Shown: positions 8,463-13,623 of the stretch, one piece after another
Layout: each line of letters opens with the position of its first letter
Position numbering within the stretch: position 1 is the first letter of the stretch
DNA from: PRO6 sp049646625
GTDB taxonomy: Bacteria; Pseudomonadota; Alphaproteobacteria; Rhizobiales; Xanthobacteraceae
Reading direction: 5' to 3'
Assembly (NCBI GenBank): GCA_049646625.1
Contig: JBARWE010000163.1
Coordinates: 1 to 13,623 of the forward strand
DNA length: 13,623 nt
The notes under the pieces: generated by a model
The model's input: the letters and a program-made list of their open reading frames with translations, nothing else
What the model was told of the DNA's origin: nothing
Database searches by the model: none
Translations under genes and position numbers: made by a program

Positions 8463-9671
8463 ACCGGGGGCGTGACCCTCGACCCGAACCGGCAGAAAGT
8501 GCTCGGTGCGGCCGATCCTGGCGCTTTCGATCAGCACGCTGCGCGCGGCGCCCACTTCCCGCGCAAGCCGCCGCCGCAACGCTGCCTCGCCCGCCTCACG
8601 CAGGCGCTTCGCCCGCTCACGGATGACGGCGCCCGCCACCTGCGGCATGCGCGCCGCCGGCGTGCCCGGCCGCGCCGAATAGGGGAAGACGTGCAGCAGC
8701 GTCAGGTCGCATTCGGCGACGAGGTCGAGCGAGCGGGAAAACATCGCCTCACTCTCGGTCGGAAAGCCGGCGATGAGGTCGGCGCCGAACACGATGTCGG
8801 GCCGCAGCCGCTTGACCTGCGCGCAGAACGCGATGGCGTCGCCGCGCAGGTGGCGGCGCTTCATGCGCTTGAGGACAAGGTCGTCGCCGGCCTGCAACGA
8901 CAGGTGCAGATGCGGCATCAGCCGCGCCTCATTGGCGATGACGTCGAGCAGATCGGAATCGACCTCGATGGAATCGATCGACGACAGCCGCAGCCGGCGC
9001 AACTCCGGCACCTCGCGCAAGATCCGTTTGGCAAGCCGGCCGAGCGTCGGTGTATCCGGCAGATCGGCGCCGAAACTGGTCAGGTCCACACCGGTCAGCA
9101 CGATCTCGGCATGACCGGCCGCGACCTGCCGGCGCACCTCATCGACCACCGCCGCGACCGGCAGCGAGCGTGAATTGCCGCGCCCGAAGGGGATGATGCA
9201 GAAGGTGCAGCGATGGTCGCAGCCGTTCTGCACCTGCACGAAGGCGCGCGGCAGCCCGGCGTGAGCACCGCCGGCGGGCCGCGGCGCCATCGCCCGCACC
9301 GCCATGATGTCGGCGACCGCGATCTTGTCGCCGGCCACCGCGCCCGGTTCCGCGAACGCCGCGCGCGCAGCCTGCCATGACGCAGCATGCAGCTTGTCGT
9401 CGTTGCCAATGATGCGATCGACCTCGGCCATGCGCGCGAACATGCCCGGCTGGGTCTGCGCCGCGCAGCCGGTGACGACGATGCGCGCGTCCGGCCGCTC
9501 GCGCTTCAACCGGCGGATGCTCTGGCGCGCCTGCGCCACCGCCTCGTTGGTTACCGCGCAGGTGTTGACGACCACCGCATCATGCAAGCCGGCACCCGTC
9601 GCCTCGCGGCGGATCACCTCGGATTCGCAGGCATTGAGCCGGCAGCCGAAGGTGACGACATCGACGCTCAT
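8409..9671 (-). CDS. mtaB: tRNA t6A37 methylthiotransferase MtaB
   Basis: Radical-SAM enzyme that turns t6A37 into ms2t6A37 in ANN-decoding tRNAs, aiding decoding accuracy. The 420 residues show the methylthiotransferase N-terminal domain with cluster cysteines C10 (TFGCRLN), C38 (NTCAV) and C69 (TGCAA). The radical SAM motif CDHRCTFC follows (C151, C155, C158), then IIPFGRGNSRS, VLTGVDLTSFG, HLSLQAGDD and FGADLIAGFPTE. A TRAM-like end covers about 375-420. The TFGCRLN start and LQAGDD variant favour MtaB over MiaB. The ATG overlaps the dapF stop by 4 bases (ATGA), and its ribosome binding site (GGAGG, 9680-9676) lies inside a palindromic repeat. The 3' end overlaps the rluA-type gene by 54 bases. 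Confidence 0.94.
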   Translation of the reverse strand: MSVDVVTFGCRLNACESEVIRREATGAGLHDAVVVNTCAVTNEAVAQARQSIRRLKRERPDARIVVTGCAAQTQPGMFARMAEVDRIIGNDDKLHAASWQAARAAFAEPGAVAGDKIAVADIMAVRAMAPRPAGGAHAGLPRAFVQVQNGCDHRCTFCIIPFGRGNSRSLPVAAVVDEVRRQVAAGHAEIVLTGVDLTSFGADLPDTPTLGRLAKRILREVPELRRLRLSSIDSIEVDSDLLDVIANEARLMPHLHLSLQAGDDLVLKRMKRRHLRGDAIAFCAQVKRLRPDIVFGADLIAGFPTESEAMFSRSLDLVAECDLTLLHVFPYSARPGTPAARMPQVAGAVIRERAKRLREAGEAALRRRLAREVGAARSVLIESARIGRTEHFLPVRVEGHAPGSVVPLTIHHHDGLRLVA

Positions 9672-10576
9672 GCCCCCTCCCTACCCTCCCCCACAAGCGG
9701 GGGAGGAGGAGAAAGGGGAGCAGCGAACAGCGCCGGATCGAAGCGGCCTTCGTATTCGAACGTCGCCGTACCGGTCATCAGCACATGGTCGTCGCGCTCG
9801 CGCCATTCGATGACGAGATCGCCGCCGGGCAGGCTCACGGTCACGGTGCGGTCCGTGCGCTTCAGCCGCGCCGCCGCCACCGCCGTGGCGCAGGCGGCCG
9901 AGCCGCAGGCGCGCGTCAGCCCGGCGCCGCGCTCCCAGGTGCGCATTCTGATGTGGCCGCGATCGACGATCTCGGCCAGCGTGATGTTGGCGCGCTCGGG
10001 AAAGATGGGGTGGTTTTCCAGGAGCGGGCCGAACCGGGCGAGATCGTACGCTTCGATATCGTCGACCCAGAAGATCGCATGCGGGTTGCCCATGCTGACC
10101 ACCGACGGCGAATGCAGGACCGGCGCATCGATCGGGCCAATCTGCAATTCGATGGCACGGGTGTCACGAAATTCCTCCGCCAGCGGAATGTCGCGCCAAC
10201 CGAAGCGCGGCGGCCCCATGTCCACGGTGTAGAGGCCGGGCGCCGGGCCGCGCCGGCTGGCGATCAGGCCGGCGGCGGTCTCGAAGGTCAGCGCGGCCGC
10301 CTCGGTCGCGGCGAACACCTGCCGCGCCACGCAGCGCATGCCGTTGCCGCAGGCGCCGGCCTCGGAGCCATCGTTGTTGTAGATGCGCACGAACGCCTCG
10401 GTGCCGGGGGTGGCCGGCCGGTCGAGCACCATGAGCTGGTCGTAAGGAACGGCCCGCGCGATGGCGCGCGCGTCCGCCGGCGACAGCGTCGCCGCCGTGT
10501 CGCGCAAGTCGACAACGACGATCTCGTTGCCGATGCCGTTCATCTTGGCGAAGGGGTGGCCCGCGAGTGCGCTCAT
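9668..10576 (-). CDS. dapF: Diaminopimelate epimerase DapF, with repeat-encoded C-terminal tail
   Basis: Converts LL- to meso-diaminopimelate, the precursor of lysine and a peptidoglycan cross-linking residue. Of 302 residues, the catalytic pair is C76 (GACGNGMRCVA) and C224 (RACGSAACATAVAA). Other blocks are FAKMNGIGNEIVVVD near the start, RIYNNDGSEAGACGNG (64-79) and SMGNPHAIFW (161-170). The family core ends at about GRFDPALFAA (277-286). The next 16 residues, PLSPPPPLVGEGREGA, are encoded by a palindromic repeat and make the protein longer than usual. ATG 10576 is preferred: GAGGA lies at 10586-10582, five bases upstream, and a promoter-like TATAAG at 10600-10595 would place the transcript start about at the alternative in-frame ATG 10588. 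The stop overlaps the mtaB start. Confidence 0.95.
   Translation of the reverse strand: MSALAGHPFAKMNGIGNEIVVVDLRDTAATLSPADARAIARAVPYDQLMVLDRPATPGTEAFVRIYNNDGSEAGACGNGMRCVARQVFAATEAAALTFETAAGLIASRRGPAPGLYTVDMGPPRFGWRDIPLAEEFRDTRAIELQIGPIDAPVLHSPSVVSMGNPHAIFWVDDIEAYDLARFGPLLENHPIFPERANITLAEIVDRGHIRMRTWERGAGLTRACGSAACATAVAAARLKRTDRTVTVSLPGGDLVIEWRERDDHVLMTGTATFEYEGRFDPALFAAPLSPPPPLVGEGREGA
9672..9718. repeat. Palindromic GC-rich repeat at the dapF/mtaB junction
   Basis: An 8-bp perfect stem, CCTCCCCC (9685-9692) and GGGGGAGG (9699-9706), encloses the loop ACAAGC. Flanking C-rich (9673-9681) and G-rich (9705-9718) tracts extend the imperfect symmetry. On the minus strand it is translated as the last 16 residues of DapF, supplies nearly all sequence up to its TGA stop, and carries the mtaB ribosome binding site. 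Elements of the form CTCCCCC-loop-GGGGGAG, read as PPPPLVGEG, recur in many Hyphomicrobiales genomes (from memory). Only this copy is seen in the window. Confidence 0.65.
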
Positions 10577-10594
10577 GGATATCCTCAATGGCGC

Positions 10595-10624
10595 CTTATA
10601 TGGGGACTACCGCCCTGTTGACCA
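10595..10624 (-). promoter_or_regulatory. Candidate sigma70-type promoter of dapF-mtaB
   Basis: On the minus strand, TGGTCA (10624-10619, 4 of 6 to TTGACA) is followed after 18 bases by TATAAG (10600-10595, 5 of 6 to TATAAT). The expected start of transcription near 10588 leaves a short leader with the GAGGA ribosome binding site before ATG 10576. Based on sequence match only. Confidence 0.35.
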
Positions 10625-10699
10625 GCGCGACGCGCACGCGGTCGGCATGGTAAGGCAAGCGGCAGTTTTACGGGACTTCAAGTGGTGGAGAGCGTTTGC

Positions 10700-11434
10700 A
10701 TGAGTCGTTCCCGTCATCGTTTGCCTTATCGTTTGCTTTGGCTGGTCGTGGCCGCGGCGCTGGCGCTGCCGGGCGCCGTGGAGGTATGGGCACAGACCCA
10801 GCCCGACACCCCCGCGCCGGCAGCCGAGACCGCCCCGGCCAGCCCGCCGGCAGCAGCCACCCCCACGCCGGCCGACACTCCCCCTGCCGCGCCGCCGCCG
10901 GCTGATGCCACGCCAACGGCTCCGGCGGCCGAGGACAAGACTGTCGACAAGGCCACTGCTGCGGATCCGTTCGGCGAGGAGGTAACGCTCGAACCCCGGA
11001 CCGTGGTGATGCTGACAGGCAACGCCACCTGGGAAGCCGCGTTCGAGACGCTGATCGGCTCGTTCAAGAAGCTGGTGGCCACGCTCGACAAGCAGAACAT
11101 CTCACCCAGCGGGCCGTTCATCGTGGTCTACACCGCAACCGACGATGCCGGCTTCACCTATTTCACCGAAATCCCGGTCGATAGCGAACCAAAGGGCGAA
11201 CTCAAGGGCTTGCCGGACGGCATCACCCTCGGTAAATCGCCGGAGGGCAAAATGCTGAAATTCGTCCACCGCGGCTCCTACGACAACATGGACAATACCT
11301 ACGAGGCGATCACCAACCACCTCGACGAGCGCCGGCTCGAAGCCCGGGATATGTTCATCGAGGAGTACGTCACCGACCCGCTGAAAACCGCCGAGGACAA
11401 GCTGGTCATCAATGTGCTGGTGCCGCTGAAATAG
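10700..11434 (+). CDS. Exported GyrI-like domain protein
   Basis: Protein of 244 residues with three regions. Residues 1-31 are a signal peptide (SRSRHR basic start, hydrophobic core, cleavage likely after VWA, before QTQP). Residues 32-90 are an unstructured Pro/Ala/Thr-rich linker. Residues 91-244 form a domain resembling the GyrI-like/SOUL-type effector-binding fold: two halves, ending in the pattern SYDNMDNTYEAITNHLDERR, then EEYVTDPLKT and VINVLVPLK. Such domains usually bind small ligands inside the cell, often fused to AraC/MerR regulators; here it is predicted to be periplasmic and has no DNA-binding part. The ligand and role are unknown. ATG 10700 is chosen because GGAG at 10687-10690 sits 9 bases upstream; in-frame GTG codons at 10682 and 10685 would add up to 6 residues. 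Divergent from dapF, and the same direction as ffh. Confidence 0.8.
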   Translation: MSRSRHRLPYRLLWLVVAAALALPGAVEVWAQTQPDTPAPAAETAPASPPAAATPTPADTPPAAPPPADATPTAPAAEDKTVDKATAADPFGEEVTLEPRTVVMLTGNATWEAAFETLIGSFKKLVATLDKQNISPSGPFIVVYTATDDAGFTYFTEIPVDSEPKGELKGLPDGITLGKSPEGKMLKFVHRGSYDNMDNTYEAITNHLDERRLEARDMFIEEYVTDPLKTAEDKLVINVLVPLK

Positions 11435-11453
11435 CCCGCCCCGCCGAGTTTTC

Positions 11454-11481
11454 TTGACTCTGAAGCGTTGCGCGGCATAAA
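11454..11481 (+). promoter_or_regulatory. Candidate sigma70-type promoter of ffh
   Basis: TTGACT (11454-11459, 5 of 6 to TTGACA) and CATAAA (11476-11481, 4 of 6 to TATAAT) are separated by 16 bases. Transcription would begin near 11488, giving a leader of about 155 bases before ffh. It is the best promoter match I find in the window. Confidence 0.5.
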
Positions 11482-11487
11482 CAGCGC

Positions 11488-11645
11488 CCTAATTCTCGGA
11501 AAGACGTTCTTTTCGATCCGCCGACCGGCCCCACGAGACCGGAGGTCAACGCCCGACAGCGCTGTGCGCCCTCGGGCGCAAACGTGTTTGGAATCAATGG
11601 CCTGACCGGCATGTCGCCGGTGGCCGGCAATTAGAGGCGCGGACC
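11488..11645 (+). promoter_or_regulatory. Structured leader of ffh (function unknown)
   Basis: The presumed 5' leader of ffh contains three consecutive small hairpins: GACC/GGTC (11537-11547), TGCGCCC/GGGCGCA (11565-11580, nearly no loop), and ACCGGC/GCCGGT (11605-11621, loop ATGTC). A 7-codon open frame ATG...TAG spans 11611-11634 just before the ffh ribosome binding site AGAGG (11633-11637). No T-tract follows any stem. Whether this is a regulatory RNA or GC-rich chance pairing cannot be decided from one sequence. Confidence 0.3.
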
Positions 11646-13220
11646 TTGTTCGACAATCTGTCGGAAAAGTTGGGGGGCATCCTCGACCGGCTGACGCGGC
11701 GCGGCGCGCTGACCGAGGCCGATGTCGATGCCGCCATGCGCGAGGTGCGCCGCGCGCTGTTGGAGGCCGACGTCGCCCTCGACGTGGTCCGTTCCTTCAC
11801 CGACAAGGTGCGGGAACAGGCGATCGGCGCCACCGTCATCAAGTCGGTGACGCCCGGCCAGATGGTGGTCAAGATCGTCCACGACCAGCTCATCGCCACC
11901 CTTGGCGCCGAGGGCCAGACCATCGACCTCAACGCCGTGCCGCCGGTGCCGATCATGATGGTCGGCCTGCAAGGTTCCGGCAAGACCACCACCACCGCCA
12001 AGCTGGCGCGCCGCCTGACCGACCGCGACAAGCGGAAAGTGCTGATGGCCTCGCTCGACGTGCGCCGCCCGGCGGCGATGGAGCAGCTTGCCGTGCTCGG
12101 CCGCGACATCGGCGTCGATACGCTGCCGATCGTGGCCGGCCAGATGCCGCCGCAGATCGCCCGCCGCGCGCTGGAGGCCGGCCGCCTCGGCGGCTACGAC
12201 GTGGTGCTCCTGGACACCGCCGGCCGCACCACGCTCGACGACGAGATGATGGCGGAAGCGGCCAGCGTGAAGGCCGCGGCTCAGCCGCACGAGGTGCTGC
12301 TGGTCGCCGACAGCCTGACCGGTCAGGACGCCGTCAACCTCGCCCGCGCCTTCGATGAGCGCGTCGACCTCACCGGCATCGTGCTGACGCGGGTGGACGG
12401 CGACGGCCGCGGCGGCGCGGCGCTGTCGATGCGCGCCGTCACCGGCAAGCCGATCAAGCTGATCGGCACCGGCGAAAAGACCGACGCGCTGGAGGATTTT
12501 CATCCCGACCGCATCGCCGGCCGCATCCTCGGCATGGGCGACGTGGTGTCGCTGGTCGAGAAGGCCGCCGCCAATATCGACGCCGAACAGGCCGCGCGCG
12601 TCGCCGAGAAGATGCGCAAAGGCGCCTTCGACCTGTCCGACATGCGCGAGCAACTGTTGCAGATGCAGTCGATGGGCGGCATCGGCGGCCTGATGGGCAT
12701 GATGCCCGGCATCAACAAGATCAAGAACCAGATCGCCGCCGCCAACATCGACGATCGGCTGTTGAAGCGTCAGGTCGCCATCATCGATTCGATGACGCGG
12801 CAGGAGCGCCGCCACCCCGACATCCTCAAGGCCAGCCGCAAGAAGCGCATCGCCGCCGGCGCCGGGGCCAAGGTCGAGGAGATCAACCGGCTGCTGAAAA
12901 TGCATCGCAGCATGGCCGACGTGATGAAGGCGATGGGCAAATCCGGCGGCAAGCGCGGCGCGCTCGGTGGCATCGCGCAGGCGATGGGGCTGGGCGGCGG
13001 CCGTGGCATGCCCTCGCCCGAGCAGATGAAGATTCTTGCCTCCAGGATGCCGGGCGGCCTGCCGCCCGGTGGATTGCCGGATCTACCGAAAGACCTGCCG
13101 AAAGACTTGCCGAAAGATCTGCCGCCGGGCCTTGGCGGCGGCCTGCCGAACCTGCCGGGATTGGGCAAGCCGACGCTGCCGGGGCTGGGCGGTTTTCCGG
13201 GGCTGGGCAAGAAGAAATGA
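11646..13220 (+). CDS. ffh: Signal recognition particle protein Ffh (TTG start)
   Basis: GTPase that binds signal peptides and 4.5S RNA and partners FtsY in co-translational membrane targeting. The 524 residues comprise an N domain (1-about 98), a G domain (about 99-297) with GLQGSGKTTT (107-116), DVRRPAA (138-144), DTAGR (190-194), TRVDG (248-252) and GTGEK (274-278), and an M domain (about 325-432) with the RNA-binding block SRKKRIAAGAG (397-407). The TTG start is supported by the standard N-terminus MFDNLSEKLGGIL and AGAGG-type ribosome binding site 8 bases upstream (11633-11637); no ATG fits. Beyond the M domain there is a long Gly/Pro/Leu-rich tail (about 433-524) containing a tandem LPKD repeat and ending in GLGKKK. 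G4 has Arg instead of the common Lys (TRVDG), which I recall as normal for alphaproteobacterial Ffh. Confidence 0.96.
   Translation: MFDNLSEKLGGILDRLTRRGALTEADVDAAMREVRRALLEADVALDVVRSFTDKVREQAIGATVIKSVTPGQMVVKIVHDQLIATLGAEGQTIDLNAVPPVPIMMVGLQGSGKTTTTAKLARRLTDRDKRKVLMASLDVRRPAAMEQLAVLGRDIGVDTLPIVAGQMPPQIARRALEAGRLGGYDVVLLDTAGRTTLDDEMMAEAASVKAAAQPHEVLLVADSLTGQDAVNLARAFDERVDLTGIVLTRVDGDGRGGAALSMRAVTGKPIKLIGTGEKTDALEDFHPDRIAGRILGMGDVVSLVEKAAANIDAEQAARVAEKMRKGAFDLSDMREQLLQMQSMGGIGGLMGMMPGINKIKNQIAAANIDDRLLKRQVAIIDSMTRQERRHPDILKASRKKRIAAGAGAKVEEINRLLKMHRSMADVMKAMGKSGGKRGALGGIAQAMGLGGGRGMPSPEQMKILASRMPGGLPPGGLPDLPKDLPKDLPKDLPPGLGGGLPNLPGLGKPTLPGLGGFPGLGKKK
13080..13127 (+). repeat. 12-bp tandem repeat encoding DLPK units in the Ffh tail
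   Basis: Four consecutive 12-base units start at 13080, 13092, 13104 and 13116 with consensus GAYYTGCCGAAA. They encode DLPK-DLPK-DLPK-DLPP (residues 479-494) in the C-terminal extension of Ffh. Units differ mainly at silent positions (GAT/GAC, CTA/CTG/TTG), and the last has CCG instead of AAA, so this is an older coding repeat that has drifted. Confidence 0.8.
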
Positions 13221-13226
13221 GTTTTC

Positions 13227-13260
13227 GCCCGGCTGGCGGCATCGCTACCGGCCGGGCTTT
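13227..13260 (+). terminator. Hairpin between ffh and rpsP (weak terminator or attenuator)
   Basis: GCCCGGCTGG (13227-13236) pairs with CCGGCCGGGC (13248-13257) as a 10-bp stem with one G-T wobble and an 11-base loop, followed by only TTT. It starts 7 bases after the ffh stop and ends about 45 bases before rpsP. The short T-tract suggests partial termination or RNA-end stabilisation rather than a full stop, allowing ffh-rpsP read-through. Confidence 0.45.
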
Positions 13261-13301
13261 CACCTTCGACAAACATACGACCTTAACTTTAGGAGAATCT
13301 C

Positions 13302-13622
13302 ATGGCCGTCGTCATCCGCCTGTCGCGCGCGGGCACCAAGAAGCGCCCGTTCTATCATGTCGTCGTCGCCGACTCGCGCTATCCGCGCGATGGCCGCTTC
13401 ATCGAGCGGCTCGGCTACTTCAATCCGCTGCTGCCGAAGGACAACGAGACCCGGCTGAAGCTCGACCTCGACAAGATCAAGGCGTGGCTGGCCAAGGGCG
13501 CGCAGCCCTCCGACCGCGTGTCGCGTTTCCTCGACGCCGCCGGCGTCGCCAAGCGCGCGCCCCGCAACAACCCGCAGAAGGCCGTGCCGCGCAAGGAGCG
13601 CAAGGCCGCGGCCGCCTCCTAA
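13302..13622 (+). CDS. rpsP: 30S ribosomal protein S16
   Basis: Small-subunit ribosomal protein needed for 30S assembly. It has 106 residues and is complete, ending one base before the window edge. The hallmark N-terminus MAVVIRLSRAGTKKRPFYHVVVADSR is followed by RDGRFIERLGYFNPL (29-43), then the WLAKGAQPSDRVSRFLDAAG block (62-81) and a basic Lys/Arg/Ala-rich tail typical of alphaproteobacterial S16. A TAGGAG ribosome binding site lies about 8 bases before the ATG. It follows ffh by 81 bp; ffh-rpsP adjacency, with rimM and trmD usually next, is common in bacteria. Those later genes lie outside the window. Confidence 0.98.
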   Translation: MAVVIRLSRAGTKKRPFYHVVVADSRYPRDGRFIERLGYFNPLLPKDNETRLKLDLDKIKAWLAKGAQPSDRVSRFLDAAGVAKRAPRNNPQKAVPRKERKAAAAS

Positions 13623-13623
13623 G

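Noticed and set aside
11488..11645. A 4.5S/SRP RNA gene upstream of ffh
   Set aside because: The conserved GGAAGCAGCC-like tetraloop region of bacterial SRP RNA is not present; only small separate hairpins are seen.
11631..12905. 424-codon open frame on the minus strand opposite ffh
   Set aside because: Shadow of ffh codon bias; His/Gly/Ala/Asp-rich with no recognisable domain.
13221..13301. Separate promoter for rpsP
   Set aside because: No -35/-10 pair with acceptable spacing. TTCGAC and TTAACT are only about 12 bases apart, so read-through from ffh or an unrecognised promoter is as likely.

Overview
This window is high-GC, densely packed chromosomal DNA of an alphaproteobacterium. It most resembles Hyphomicrobiales (Bradyrhizobium/Rhodopseudomonas-type) in its protein sequences and gene neighbourhoods; I judge this from recalled family sequences, not from a search. 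All genes look like core housekeeping genes with uniform base composition. I see no prophage, transposase, CRISPR array, toxin-antitoxin pair, defence island, tRNA or rRNA.

Layout: (1) 1-2494, minus strand: aconitase acnA, whose 3' end runs off the left edge. (2) 2717-5583, plus strand: a compact ccmA-ccmB-ccmC-ccmD-ccmG operon for System I cytochrome c maturation (haem export/handling plus the periplasmic thiol reductase). The remaining ccm genes (ccmE, F, H, I) are not here. (3) 5710-6087, plus: a small exported helix-hairpin-helix protein. (4) 6103-7652, minus: ftsY (SRP receptor) and yciB (inner-membrane septation protein), sharing an ATGA overlap. (5) 7710-8462, plus: an RluA-type pseudouridine synthase lying between the minus-strand genes ftsY and mtaB, with its 3' end overlapping mtaB. 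(6) 8409-10576, minus: dapF and mtaB, joined by a GC-rich palindromic repeat that forms the C-terminus of DapF and carries the mtaB ribosome binding site. (7) 10700-11434, plus: an exported GyrI-like-domain protein. (8) 11646-13622, plus: ffh (SRP GTPase) with a leader containing small hairpins, followed by rpsP (ribosomal protein S16).

Functional themes are cytochrome c biogenesis, co-translational membrane targeting (both SRP GTPases, FtsY and Ffh, about 4 kb apart on opposite strands), translation and RNA modification (MtaB, RluA-type enzyme, S16), the TCA cycle (AcnA), and lysine/peptidoglycan precursor synthesis (DapF).

I did not find a new biological system. The most interesting points are the palindromic repeat at the dapF/mtaB junction, the rluA-type gene splitting a minus-strand gene series with a 54-nt convergent overlap, a probable terminator hairpin embedded in the yciB coding region, two low-complexity protein repeats (HhH protein and Ffh tail), and a secreted version of a GyrI-like fold.
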